This document shows, piece by piece, positions 34,923 through 43,835 of a stretch of DNA of 47,534 nt. The notes under the pieces are model-generated. The model had not been told where the DNA came from. It saw nothing but the letters and a program-made list of their open reading frames with translations, and did no database searches. Origin of the DNA: DASZCR01 sp035942915 (lineage in GTDB: Bacteria > Acidobacteriota > Blastocatellia > Pyrinomonadales > Pyrinomonadaceae); assembly GCA_035942915.1 (NCBI GenBank), contig DASZCR010000172.1:1-47534 (forward strand). The letters are read 5' to 3'. Every line of letters begins with the position of its first letter. Position 1 is the first letter of the stretch. The position numbers and the translations under genes were made by a program.

Positions 34923-35495
34923 ATGCAGGTTTTGAACGCACGAAATATGCGTCAAGAGGATTTTGCGCGGTTTCTGGAATGTCTCTCGCCTGACCCGCAG
35001 GAAGCGGGTCTCCGCTATATACGTCTGCATAAGAAGTACATCGGCTTTTTCAGCATGAAGGGAGTGAGCGACCCGGAGAGTGCTGCTGACGAGACTATTG
35101 AACGCGCAGCAGTCAAAATCAATGCCGGGACGCAGGTGACCGATGTCGAGGCGTTCTGCACCGGCATTGCTCGTAACGTCGCCAGAGAAAGATGGCGACG
35201 CGAGCAACGCGAAGGTTCGACCTTTACGCTCTTTGTCGAAAACCTCGCCAACAACTCCGACGAGGAGATAGAAAGAATCCAACTCATCCTCAAACCCTGT
35301 TTCGCTCAACTGAGCGACGAAGAACAGGAATTGCTGCGGCGTTACTGTCAAGTTCTACACGGCCGCGCGCGCGCCGAACATCGCCGCCAGATGGCCGATG
35401 AGATGAAGACCACAGTGCTGGCCTTGCGCATGCGTGTCACGCGTTTGCGAAGCACTTTAACAGACTGTGTCAGGAAGCGTTCGGGCGAGGTTTAA
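34923..35495 (+). CDS. ECF-type RNA polymerase sigma factor
   Basis: The product (190 residues from the ATG at 34923) has the two-domain layout of ECF sigma factors. A region-2-like part (LRYIRLHKKYIGFF, then ETIERAAVKINAG and FCTGIARNVARERWRR) is followed by a region-4-like part (LSDEEQELLRRYC, then MKTTVLALRMRVTRLRSTL) that would bind the -35 element. Start choice is unsure: a GTG at 34899 and an ATG at 34947 are in frame and none has a good ribosome site. Region 4 is slightly unusual in having an Arg-rich spacer (HGRARAEHRRQ). The next gene, 105 nt on, encodes a membrane protein of anti-sigma shape, and a TPR-CHAT gene lies tail-to-tail beyond it, a grouping often seen in acidobacteria and planctomycetes. 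Confidence 0.75.
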   Translation: MQVLNARNMRQEDFARFLECLSPDPQEAGLRYIRLHKKYIGFFSMKGVSDPESAADETIERAAVKINAGTQVTDVEAFCTGIARNVARERWRREQREGSTFTLFVENLANNSDEEIERIQLILKPCFAQLSDEEQELLRRYCQVLHGRARAEHRRQMADEMKTTVLALRMRVTRLRSTLTDCVRKRSGEV

Positions 35496-35548
35496 GGTCA
35501 CTTTGACCCGTAGCGAATCCGGGATTCGGGACATATGTGGTAGGGAGA

Positions 35549-35566
35549 TGCAAAAATAATTTTGCA
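35549..35566. promoter_or_regulatory. Inverted repeat between sigma and anti-sigma genes
   Basis: TGCAAAA at 35549-35555 and TTTTGCA at 35560-35566 form a perfect 7-bp inverted repeat with a 4-nt centre, about 35 nt before the anti-sigma ATG. A second palindrome, CGAATC-CGG-GATTCG, sits about 35 nt further upstream. Either could bind a regulator or form an RNA hairpin; no function is shown. Confidence 0.35.
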
Positions 35567-35600
35567 GCGGTTTCCGTCAATCAAGGAGTTTCATTAGAGA

Positions 35601-36368
35601 ATGACTGAAGAACGCATAGTTGCATATCTCCTGGAAGAGCTGCCCGAAGAAGAGTTACAGCGATTTGAGGATGAATGTTTGTCGCAGGAGAGTTGGCCGG
35701 TCGAGATTAGTCTGGTCGAAGAAGACTTAATCGACGATTATCTGCGCGGAAGGTTGACGCCGGAACAACGCCTCCACTTTGAACGAAACTATCTGGTTAC
35801 CTCCGCCCGCATGGAGCGCGTCAGGCACGCCGCCGCTCTCTTACGCCACGTTGACCAACATCAGCCCGTCCCTTCGACAGAAGCTGACGCGCGGCCGAAC
35901 GAAACGTGGGTCGGACGCTTGCGTGCGCTTTTTGCGACGCGGAGATGGGCGCTCGCAGTCGCCGTCGCGCTGGTCATAATGGTGGTGCTCCCCGTTGCGT
36001 GGTGGGTCTTTCGCGAACGCACCTTTACTCCCCGCACCATCGCTACGTTGACGCTCAGCGCCGGCCGGAGCGACCGCGCCGGAGGCACTCAACCGGGTCG
36101 AATCTCGCTGACAGACGAGACCGATGCGCTGAAGATTTCCTTAACTTTACCAGAGGCCCCTGCGCGTGCTGTGAATTATCGCGTCCGGCTGGAAGATGAC
36201 ATTGGACAGGTTAAGACTGCGGAGATAACAGGGCACGACGCTCGCTCAGTTTCGGTGCTCATCCCGGCTTCTCAACTCAATCGCGGGGCATACGTTTTGA
36301 ATCTCTCTGCGGTCGAAACCGACGGTACAGAGCGTCGCATCGGAAACTATTTCTTCAACGTCGAGTAG
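35601..36368 (+). CDS. Putative membrane anti-sigma factor
   Basis: The 255-residue product has an acidic helical N-terminus (MTEERIVAYLLEELPEEELQRFEDECL), typical of the cytoplasmic part of anti-sigma factors, one membrane segment at about 116-137 (ALAVAVALVIMVVLPVAWWVF), and a beta-rich outer domain (about 150-255, LTLSAGRSDRAGG, then LNLSAVETDGTERR). The zinc-binding HxxxCxxC of classic zinc anti-sigma factors is absent, so it would be of a non-zinc type. It starts 105 nt after the sigma gene; AAGGAG lies 12 nt before the ATG. The last five codons and the stop are exactly duplicated right after the gene. Confidence 0.68.
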   Translation: MTEERIVAYLLEELPEEELQRFEDECLSQESWPVEISLVEEDLIDDYLRGRLTPEQRLHFERNYLVTSARMERVRHAAALLRHVDQHQPVPSTEADARPNETWVGRLRALFATRRWALAVAVALVIMVVLPVAWWVFRERTFTPRTIATLTLSAGRSDRAGGTQPGRISLTDETDALKISLTLPEAPARAVNYRVRLEDDIGQVKTAEITGHDARSVSVLIPASQLNRGAYVLNLSAVETDGTERRIGNYFFNVE

Positions 36369-36386
36369 TTCTTCAACGTCGAGTAG
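36351..36386. repeat. Perfect 18-bp tandem duplication over the anti-sigma stop codon
   Basis: TTCTTCAACGTCGAGTAG occurs at 36351-36368 and again, directly joined, at 36369-36386. The first copy encodes the last five residues (FFNVE) and stop of the anti-sigma protein. The second is untranslated and adds an in-frame backup stop. The perfect match suggests a recent slippage event. Confidence 0.95.
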
Positions 36387-36398
36387 CCGGATTTCCTC

Positions 36399-39300
36399 TC
36401 ACGCCGTTCTTGATTTACGCCTGCGATAACCCCACGCGGCGGCCACCGACAACAGCAGCAACGTCCCGCCCGCTGCAATCTCAAAGGACGACGCGGTAGC
36501 GACGACGACGGGCGCAGGGTTAATCGCTTGTCTGTATTCACCCTGCAAGGTGAACGCAGCCCAGTAGTAAGGCGAGCGCCAGTGCGGGTTGAGGCGGATG
36601 CTGTTCTGCGCCGCACGCAGAGCCTGCGCAGGGGGCATCCGCTCCGTCAGCAAGTTGACGTAGAACTGCTTCATCAACTCTGTCGTGGCCTCGTCCTCCA
36701 CCTTCCACAGACTCGCCACTACGCTCGACGCACCGGCGTACATGAACCCGCGCGTGAGACTGAGCAGACCTTCGCCGCGCACGTCTTTGCCGAGACCCGT
36801 GCGGCACGCGCTGAGGACGACGAGGTTGACCGGCGCGTGCAGCGTGTAAACGTCTTGCAGCCCGACGAACCCTTCCTGCGCCTGTCCCCTGTTGTCGAAC
36901 GTGGAGAGCATGAGACCGGAATTTTCGGGACGCTTGGGGTCGAGCAGGCCATGCGTGGCGATATGGAGAATTGCGTATTGCGTCAAGTCCGTCTCAATCA
37001 AACGCGCGCGCGTGGCATCGTACTCTTCTGCCAAGAAGGTTTCGCCCTCACCGACCACGTCGCGCAGGTGTGCGAGTTCGCGCTTGGCGTAAAAGAGTGG
37101 TTGGAGGTTGGCCGTGTCGAGAGAGTCGCCTTTAATCTCGATGTCGCGCGCGGCCTGCTGCCAACGCTCCGCCGCCAGCGGTCGCAGAGCCGCCAGTTGG
37201 TCGTCGCTCGCACCTGTCCGCCGCGTGTCGCGCGGCTCGAATCTGGGATTGCCGAAAGCGGCCAGCACCTTCTGTGCGGGCTGGCGCTGTGCGGCTTCCT
37301 GCCGCAACTCTCCGAGGATGGAGGCCGACGGGGCATTGATGATTTCGTGATGCGCAACAAGCGGTTCACCGTCGGCTGTCGGCGCAGGCAAGACTTGGAA
37401 GGGGATGTAGTTAAGCGCGCCGTCGGCGACGATGATGAGTTGTCGCCTGTTCAGTTCCGAAGCTACGGGCGATAAGACCATCTGCCCCAGTTCTCGCGTC
37501 GCAGAGGCCAACTCGCTCTCAGTAGTCGCGCCGGGAGGCGACGACAGCAGTTGATAAACTTTCTGCGCTGCTTCGTCGAGATGCTTCTCTGCGGGCAGTT
37601 CGTAGCTCTTGAAGTTGTCGCGCGTGACGACCCACACGTAGCTCTTTTCTGCGCCGAGGCTGTATTCCAGAAGCACTGTCTGGTCGTCTGCGATGACCTG
37701 CTCCTGAATCCGCTTCAAGTTCCATGCCGTCGGCCATATCAACTGCTCGAAGGCCGGATGGCTTGCGCGGATGGTTTTGATGACCTGTTTATACTCGGCG
37801 TCCAAGCCCGCTATCTCTGCTTTCAGTTGCGCCAACTCTTTCTTCTTATCCGCCTTGGCTAACAGCGCGATTCTCTGGTCTTCTTTCACGCGGAGCGATT
37901 GTCGGAGCATCTTTTCGCGCGCCGCAACCTCACGGTCGAGGCCGGGGACGAGGTTGGTCTGCGTGGCGTGCAACAACTGCGCGAGCGAACGCGCACGCGC
38001 CAACTCGCTCATCTCGAAAGCAATCTCGTCGAAGCCACGCGCCGGTTGCGCCTCGTTCCGACGCATCAGACATTCGACGTATCTCTCGTAACGCTCGTAG
38101 ACGGTGGCGGAGAAAGCCGCCGTCAAATCGCTGCTCGTCGGGACACGACGAATGTCCTCTGTGGCTTCGACGGACTGCCGCAAATAGTCTTCCGCCGTGT
38201 CGTAGTTCTTGCGCTTCAACTCCAATTTCCCTAGCGCGTAAGAGACGGCTGCCTGATTGATGCGGTCGGACAATCTCGTAAAGGTCGCCAACGCTCTCCT
38301 GTAATACCGCCGCGCATACCTGAGTTGTCCTTGCTGCTCGGAGATTTGCCCCATCAGAGCTTGCACGCGCGCCACTTCCATCGGATTGACGGCGCGCCGG
38401 TAGATGTCCAGAGCGGTCTGCAAGTTCTGACGTGCGAGGGCATAGTCTCCGGTCTCAATGTGAATTCGACCGAGGTATTCATAGCACTGTGCTTCAAGCG
38501 GGTCGTCATCGACGGCGTCGAGCGCCTGCTGGAAGTGCGTGACGGCCTCGACGTAATTTTTAGAAAGATAGTGGGTCACGCCTAAGCCCCATGTCGCGTA
38601 GGCTATCGCGTTCGGGTCTTCCGTTCGGTTGTAATAATCGAGCGCCCGCTGGTAATGCGTGACGCCGATTTCTGGCAGGCCGTTACCGATGAAGGCCTCA
38701 GCCAGTCCGGCGGCGATTCGTCCCATCTGGTACGGCTCGGCTCTTTCGTCGATGAGGCTCTCGGCTTGATTGAGCAAAGAGATACTGTTCGTCCATTCAC
38801 CTTTACGCAGTTCGATGAAGGCGAGCGTGATTAAGGCTGCGGCCTGCGACGTGGGACTATTCAACTCGCGCCACAACCCCAACGCGCGCTCGTAATGCTG
38901 CGTGGCTTCGGGCAGTACGTTCAGTGCCATGTGATACTGACCGAGTCTGGCGTAGGTGCGTGCGAGTCCGGCTTTGTCGTCCAACGACTGCCAGAGCGTG
39001 AGAGCTTCTTGCGCCGTCTGCACTGCGAGAGAATGGTTATAGAAATTCTGCTGGGTGCTCAGCGTGAGCAGGGCTTGCGCTTGTCCGAGGGTGTAGCTGG
39101 CCTGCCTGCTCAACGCGGCGGCTCTGCGCAGCAACCTCCCTGCACGCGCCTTCTTCTTCAGGTGCATATAGGCCTCGCCCAGTCCGTTGAGGCTGTCAAC
39201 CTCCGCGTCCGGTGAGGGCGCACGTCTGAGAAAAGCCAATGCACGGTAATAGCTGTCGAGCGCGCTCTGCGGCGCGCTCATCATTAAATGGAGACGGCCC

Positions 39301-39548
39301 GCGCGGTTTAGTGCGCGAGCCGCCTCCACCGTTTCGTCTACGCTCAGGAAGAGGCGCACGGCATCTTCCAGCATTCGGAGAGATTCCTGCCGCTCTTCGA
39401 CGCTCGCTGCGTTGTCATTGGCGGCAGACGCGAGTCGCCGAGCAGACTCCCTCGCATCTACCGCTTCCTGACCATACACGCATGGCACTAACCAGAGCAG
39501 CAGCGCCGTCAGGGTCAAAACTTTTCGCGGCACCTCCCTGCGACTCAC
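36399..39548 (-). CDS. Exported TPR-CHAT protein
   Basis: The 1049-residue product starts at a GTG at 39548 with GGAGG 7 nt before it. A signal peptide covers about 1-26 (VLTLTALLLWLVPCVYG). Residues about 40-480 are many TPR repeats (for example ALDSYYRALAFLRRA), followed by a helical linker (about 500-650), then a CHAT domain (about 680-1005) with His866 (IATHGL) and Cys915 (VLSACRTG), both intact. A C-terminal membrane segment (GGTLLLLSVAAAWGY) and basic RRRKS tail would anchor it with the protease outside the cytoplasm. This is a common TPR-CHAT type, clearly different from the operon CHAT proteins. The C11 peptidase gene lies 75 nt upstream on the same strand, and the sigma/anti-sigma pair faces it tail-to-tail. 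Confidence 0.88.
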   Translation of the reverse strand: MSRREVPRKVLTLTALLLWLVPCVYGQEAVDARESARRLASAANDNAASVEERQESLRMLEDAVRLFLSVDETVEAARALNRAGRLHLMMSAPQSALDSYYRALAFLRRAPSPDAEVDSLNGLGEAYMHLKKKARAGRLLRRAAALSRQASYTLGQAQALLTLSTQQNFYNHSLAVQTAQEALTLWQSLDDKAGLARTYARLGQYHMALNVLPEATQHYERALGLWRELNSPTSQAAALITLAFIELRKGEWTNSISLLNQAESLIDERAEPYQMGRIAAGLAEAFIGNGLPEIGVTHYQRALDYYNRTEDPNAIAYATWGLGVTHYLSKNYVEAVTHFQQALDAVDDDPLEAQCYEYLGRIHIETGDYALARQNLQTALDIYRRAVNPMEVARVQALMGQISEQQGQLRYARRYYRRALATFTRLSDRINQAAVSYALGKLELKRKNYDTAEDYLRQSVEATEDIRRVPTSSDLTAAFSATVYERYERYVECLMRRNEAQPARGFDEIAFEMSELARARSLAQLLHATQTNLVPGLDREVAAREKMLRQSLRVKEDQRIALLAKADKKKELAQLKAEIAGLDAEYKQVIKTIRASHPAFEQLIWPTAWNLKRIQEQVIADDQTVLLEYSLGAEKSYVWVVTRDNFKSYELPAEKHLDEAAQKVYQLLSSPPGATTESELASATRELGQMVLSPVASELNRRQLIIVADGALNYIPFQVLPAPTADGEPLVAHHEIINAPSASILGELRQEAAQRQPAQKVLAAFGNPRFEPRDTRRTGASDDQLAALRPLAAERWQQAARDIEIKGDSLDTANLQPLFYAKRELAHLRDVVGEGETFLAEEYDATRARLIETDLTQYAILHIATHGLLDPKRPENSGLMLSTFDNRGQAQEGFVGLQDVYTLHAPVNLVVLSACRTGLGKDVRGEGLLSLTRGFMYAGASSVVASLWKVEDEATTELMKQFYVNLLTERMPPAQALRAAQNSIRLNPHWRSPYYWAAFTLQGEYRQAINPAPVVVATASSFEIAAGGTLLLLSVAAAWGYRRRKSRTA

Positions 39549-39623
39549 AACTCAACCTCCTGACGAAACGTTTTCCTTACTAAGCCCCTCCCCTCGCCCG
39601 ACTCGGTCGAATACTGCATCTCC

Positions 39624-41453
39624 TCATGGAGTAGGCGTGACACTAGAGGCGCTGGCTTTCGGTGTTGTCCTTTTCCACTGACATGGACGCCTGCGCAAAA
39701 ACGGGGGGTGATTCTTGAGAGACGGGTATCCGTAGCCATCGCCGGTAGTGGAATGCGACCCCGGCTTCTCCGTCTGGTCAAGCGTGGCTGACTGTCCAGC
39801 CTCTCTTAATCCGAGGTAGGCGAATTCTTCCATCATTGCCTTCTCGATAGTCGGAGCCGGGATGTGCCCGCCGCTCTCTTCCTCTACGCGTGTTGGACGT
39901 TCGGTGCGCTCGAAGTATTCCAACAGGAAATCGAGCCAAGACTCACCCATTGCATAGTGCTGCACAAATTTGTAGTTCTCGTACTGATTCAGGAATTCAA
40001 CCCGAATCGGCTGAGACCAGGGGAAGAAAACGGACACACCATGCGAGTACTGAGACCAAGGCCCCGTATAACCCGCGCGGACGATGAACCGTTTCTTTTC
40101 CTCTTTCATTTCTACCGCGTCATCATCATCATCCTTCTTCCCCTCGCTTCTTATCTCAGTCTCTTTTTCGAGCGCAGTCATCATGGCTTTGCACGCGGCG
40201 TCTAGCTTGACCAACTGCGAGGGGTGTTGCGGTGTGTTGCCCGCCTCGTCGGACAGTCTCCTTCGAAGACAGAAGCAGAAGTCATGGAGGTCTGTGTAGT
40301 TCTCCTGCCAGTGGCTTTGCGCATCCCAGTGCGCCAGCACGATGCGCTCTGTAGTCCATGTGTCTCCGGAGCGTAGAGCTTCTATGAGCGCCAACGATAA
40401 GGTGCGAACCTGCTCTTTGACCTCAGCCATACAGTTCAAGTCGCACAGGCACAGGTCGGATGAATAACCGGCCACCAGAAAGTCGTAGCTGTTGAAATGA
40501 CAGTAGGAGGCAATCTTGGTGAGCATCTTCCTGACCTGGTTTCTCCCTGTGACCGGGTGGTTGAACGCGACTTTCCTCTTCAGGTCATTAAGGACGCGCA
40601 TGATGACTTGGCGGTATGACCAACTGCCGACGAAGGACGGGCCTTGTGAGGCGAGCATGTAGTTGAACGTGCCCTCAAGCTCGTAAGCCACCTCCAACGA
40701 ACTCATCGAGCAGCTATGAAAACCGACTAACTGGAACTCGGCATCGGGAACGACTTCCTCGGCGCACGTCTTGAATTTCTCTAACACCTCACGAAGGCCC
40801 TTCAGCGTCAACGAATTCTCATCAGCGTGCTCGTCATACAGGAAGATGTCGTTGCCCACGACGACGCCGTGACCGAGAATGAAGAGCATGTAATGACGAG
40901 CCGGGTATTCTCTGGCACAGAAGTTCAGGAAATTCTGCAAAGAGACTTTGGGCGATGGCTCTTTAGCGTTGTACTTCCTTTTCGCTTTATACGCCGGTTT
41001 CGGCTGTTTGTAGGATATTCCTTCCTCTCTAGCAAGCTCTTCTTCGACCCTCTCTCTGATTGGCTTACCGTTCGCGTCCTCCTCGTCTCTCCATAGCTTG
41101 TCTTCCATGACATTCCAGGTGTAAGGGTCGTTGGGATGGTAACCAAGGTAGCCGATTTTGTAATTTATTAGCGCCTCCTTTTTTTGTTCGGCAGTAGCAT
41201 CTGTGCCCAGAGTTTCCACGTCTTGTAGCTTCTTGTCGGAACGCAGTTGAGCTTTGAGTTTGTTGATACGGTTAATGTCGAAGATGTGTGTGGACGCGTT
41301 CTCCGGGTGCGGGTCGAATTGCACGATGACGTTGGCGTCAGGATGAAATCCGGCCTGCTTGATAGATTTGAGTTGCGAGACGATTTCCGGTCCGAGCGGG
41401 TTGTCGCTCGCAAAATAAAACATGATAGTCCATTCCCTTACCTCTCTCGTCAT
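39624..41453 (-). CDS. Clostripain-like (C11) cysteine peptidase
   Basis: The 609-residue product starts at an ATG at 41453 with AAGGAGG 6 nt before it; a GTG just before is less likely. It has the C11 clan CD site: His195 in FILGHGVVVG and Cys248 in FHSCSMSSLEVA, the latter matching the Ala/Ser-Cys-Leu/Ser-Met region of clostripains. The N-terminal EWTIMFYFASDN is the usual first strand of the family. An acidic loop (KKDDDDDAVEMKEEKK, about 440-455) and a Pro/Thr/Ser-rich tail are extra. There is no signal peptide, so it should be cytosolic, unlike many clostripains. Such enzymes cleave after basic residues. It is upstream of the exported TPR-CHAT gene on the same strand, which may indicate joint regulation. 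Confidence 0.87.
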   Translation of the reverse strand: MTREVREWTIMFYFASDNPLGPEIVSQLKSIKQAGFHPDANVIVQFDPHPENASTHIFDINRINKLKAQLRSDKKLQDVETLGTDATAEQKKEALINYKIGYLGYHPNDPYTWNVMEDKLWRDEEDANGKPIRERVEEELAREEGISYKQPKPAYKAKRKYNAKEPSPKVSLQNFLNFCAREYPARHYMLFILGHGVVVGNDIFLYDEHADENSLTLKGLREVLEKFKTCAEEVVPDAEFQLVGFHSCSMSSLEVAYELEGTFNYMLASQGPSFVGSWSYRQVIMRVLNDLKRKVAFNHPVTGRNQVRKMLTKIASYCHFNSYDFLVAGYSSDLCLCDLNCMAEVKEQVRTLSLALIEALRSGDTWTTERIVLAHWDAQSHWQENYTDLHDFCFCLRRRLSDEAGNTPQHPSQLVKLDAACKAMMTALEKETEIRSEGKKDDDDDAVEMKEEKKRFIVRAGYTGPWSQYSHGVSVFFPWSQPIRVEFLNQYENYKFVQHYAMGESWLDFLLEYFERTERPTRVEEESGGHIPAPTIEKAMMEEFAYLGLREAGQSATLDQTEKPGSHSTTGDGYGYPSLKNHPPFLRRRPCQWKRTTPKASASSVTPTP

Positions 41454-42019
41454 CACTGGCCTCCTTCCTTATCCGATACTTAAATTTCAGACTCAGACTC
41501 TCCCTTGGGCGCACCTATCGAAACATTCCCGCTCAAACTTTGAATGGTTCGATATCTACCTTTAATGTCTTAACGCACCGAAATGTAACGGGCTTGAAGG
41601 GACAACGAATCTTCGCTGAAGTTTAAGTAACGAAACCGCTCGCCCCGGCCGCTTCGGCTGTCATCTCCAATCCGGACTTTTCCGACTTCAGGAACACTCG
41701 CTGCTGAAGACTGAACCTCTGCGACGGCAGGAAGAAGATTGATTTGCGGCGTGTCGGGAGGTATCGAAGCCTGTGAGAAACGTAATAAAGATTGACCCTG
41801 AGAATGGTTCGAGAGGCTAGAAGGAGCTATCTTCTCGAATAGAGATGACGCCCTGTGATGATTGAACCCTGAAACCTTATCGTCGAAACGGACAGCAATC
41901 TATGCCAATAATTCCGCACCCGTCAACACATATTTTCCGACACCGCGCGAGCTAATCGACTGAGCCTTGTCCCACCCGTCCGGCTCTCAGGATTTTTCCG
42001 TCTTGAACCGATAAAATTA
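41454..42019. other. Gene-free stretch between C11 peptidase and partition genes
   Basis: No gene is seen in these 566 nt. It contains the divergent promoter space for the C11 peptidase on the left. A short direct repeat is visible (GAATGGTTCGATA near 41541 and GAATGGTTCGAGA near 41802), of unknown meaning. AT content rises toward the parA promoter. Confidence 0.4.
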
Positions 42020-42048
42020 TTGACCTGTTTGTTTTTAGTCAATATAGT
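42020..42048 (+). promoter_or_regulatory. Sigma-70-type promoter of parA
   Basis: TTGACC at 42020-42025 and TATAGT at 42043-42048 are 17 nt apart, a near-ideal pair about 80 nt before the parA start. TTGAC at the -35 and GTCAA just before the -10 also form a short inverted repeat that could be an operator. Confidence 0.7.
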
Positions 42049-42061
42049 ACGCGAAAGTACC

Positions 42062-42104
42062 ACGAGATAGGACGAGATATAAGGAGAGATTTAGGACGAA
42101 ATAG
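42062..42104 (+). repeat. Short direct repeats in parA leader (possible operator)
   Basis: Right after the promoter the sequence carries four related units at about 10-12-nt steps: ACGAGATAG, ACGAGATAT, GAGATTTAG, ACGAAATAG. Helically phased repeats just upstream of parA are typical sites for autorepression by ParA or its HTH domain. This function is inferred. Confidence 0.45.
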
Positions 42105-42126
42105 CTTTCCCGGAGGAGTGATTAAA

Positions 42127-43116
42127 TTGGCAACCCCGGAATATATGACCGTGACGGAGGCATGTGAATATCTGGAAGTATCGTCTGATACCTTCCGGCG
42201 AATCGCACGCGATCTTAATCTGGCGACGGTCGCTGACCCCACGGACGCGCGCGTGAAACTCTACAGTCGGTCGGCCATAGCGGCGCTCAAACAGCGCCCG
42301 ATGGAGATTTCGACGCGCCATAAAGTCATTACTATCAGCAATAACAAGGGAGGCGTGGGTAAAACGACGACCGCCATCTCGCTCGCCGCAGAGGCAGCCG
42401 CCAACGGTGAACGCGTCCTTCTCTTAGACGCCGCGCCTCAAGCTTCGGCCACCAATGCGTTGCTCACAGACGGGCGAAACGACGACAGCGAGCAGGGCAC
42501 ACTCGTCTCATGGCTCAAAGGCGACGCCAACTTCCAAGACCTCATCACGCCCATCAAATTCGACGGTTTAGAGTTCGACTTCATCAGGAGCAGCTCGAAA
42601 AACGATAACATTGACCGCTCTAATCCCCTCGAAACTGTGACCGCGCTTCAGGAACAGTTCCATCTCTGGGACGACTCTCCATACGACTACGTCTTTATCG
42701 ACACAGACCCCTCATTCGGCACGCTCGTTTCTATGGCTCAGGTCGGCAGCCATTTTGTCTTGTGTCCCGTAAATGCTGACGTGATGAGCGTTAACGGCAC
42801 GATGCAACTAACGCGGCAACTCCAACGCGCCCGTATCATTACCAAGACGCGCTTCCCTGCACTGCTCGGTTTCTTCCTGACGCGATATGACGCCCGGAAG
42901 CGTATGTGCCGCGAGGCGGAAGAATTTCTCCGCTCCGCCTATCCGAACATGGTGTTTGAAGCCATCGTGCCGGAAAACGTCCGTGTGGCCGAGAGCGCAG
43001 GCTATCACGCCCCTGTGCGACTGACTGCGCCGGACTCCGCCGGTGCACAGGCGTACAAGAAGCTTTGGAAGGAGGTGCGTGAGCGTGTCGAAAGAGCAGT
43101 CACCGCCGGTGCGTAA
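42127..43116 (+). CDS. parA: ParA partition ATPase with N-terminal HTH domain
   Basis: The product (329 residues) starts best at the TTG at 42127, about 9 nt after GGAGGA; a GTG at 42118 overlaps that site and an ATG at 42145 lacks one. Residues about 5-60 form an excisionase/MerR-like HTH (MTVTEACEYLEVSSDTFRRIA). The ParA ATPase follows: deviant Walker A NKGGVGKTTT with signature Lys74 and Lys79, then VLLLDAAPQASAT, and Walker B FIDTDPSFG. Such ParA proteins move plasmid DNA on the nucleoid and often repress their own promoter through the HTH. The next gene overlaps its end by 32 nt, the normal layout for a parA-partner operon. This strongly suggests a plasmid or secondary chromosome. Confidence 0.9.
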   Translation: MATPEYMTVTEACEYLEVSSDTFRRIARDLNLATVADPTDARVKLYSRSAIAALKQRPMEISTRHKVITISNNKGGVGKTTTAISLAAEAAANGERVLLLDAAPQASATNALLTDGRNDDSEQGTLVSWLKGDANFQDLITPIKFDGLEFDFIRSSSKNDNIDRSNPLETVTALQEQFHLWDDSPYDYVFIDTDPSFGTLVSMAQVGSHFVLCPVNADVMSVNGTMQLTRQLQRARIITKTRFPALLGFFLTRYDARKRMCREAEEFLRSAYPNMVFEAIVPENVRVAESAGYHAPVRLTAPDSAGAQAYKKLWKEVRERVERAVTAGA

Positions 43117-43789
43117 GATTATCCCTTACAAAAAGGGCGGGCCCCGCAAGTCACCTTTCGCAGAGATGGCCTTCCAGTTCAGCGGCACGGCGCTCGACGT
43201 GGCTATCCAACAGCGCGAGCAAGGTCAGGAAGAGGAGAAGACGTCTGCCAAGCCATCTGCCCAAGACCCGTCAGCAGACGCGCCCGCCTTTTCCGAAACA
43301 GCTGACCAGGAAATTGATGCCCCCAATGAAGTTGCTAACGCGCCCGCAGAGCCGCGACATCAACTCACCAAAGTCGAAGAGCAGTTCCCTTCTGTCTCCG
43401 CGACAACCATTCCCAAGCCTGAGATTCGTCCGAGAAAGCAACCGGCGAGGGGTGTCCGCATCCTGTCTGACAAGAAAAGCAGGATGGCCTCTCCCGAAGT
43501 GATGCCGCCTCGTCTTGAAGCCTTCATGGCACGCTGGCGACCATTTCTCACCGAAACCCAGATTGGTATCTGCACATACATCTATGACAACTCAATCGCC
43601 ATTGGCGAGGAATACTGTTTCACCTCGACGGCCAAGTTGATGTCGGCCGTCTCCAAAACGGAACGACAGATTAAAACCGTTCTTAACCAACTTCTGGACT
43701 GGGGCTTTCTTGCAAAAGGTGAAACTATCGTCAACGCTCCCCGTGAAAAACGCGGCACTTATTACAAGCTGCTCGTAGATAAAACTTGA
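43085..43789 (+). CDS. Winged-helix DNA-binding partner of ParA
   Basis: The 234-residue product starts at a GTG at 43085, 9 nt after GGAGG inside the end of parA. Residues 1-30 are basic (PPVRKIIPYKKGGPRKSP), which may contact ParA. Residues about 50-130 are a Glu/Pro/Ala-rich linker, and about 140-234 form a winged helix (TETQIGICTYIYDNS, then TSTAKLMSAVSKTERQIKTV and LLDWGFLAKGETI). It has no ParB signature, but position and shape fit a centromere-binding protein. The array of 18-bp-spaced repeats starts 47 nt after its stop and is the obvious candidate binding site. Confidence 0.75.
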   Translation: MSKEQSPPVRKIIPYKKGGPRKSPFAEMAFQFSGTALDVAIQQREQGQEEEKTSAKPSAQDPSADAPAFSETADQEIDAPNEVANAPAEPRHQLTKVEEQFPSVSATTIPKPEIRPRKQPARGVRILSDKKSRMASPEVMPPRLEAFMARWRPFLTETQIGICTYIYDNSIAIGEEYCFTSTAKLMSAVSKTERQIKTVLNQLLDWGFLAKGETIVNAPREKRGTYYKLLVDKT

Positions 43790-43835
43790 CCGCCGCTCCC
43801 TTCTTTCCCTTTATTATCAAAGATTAGCGTCTTGG

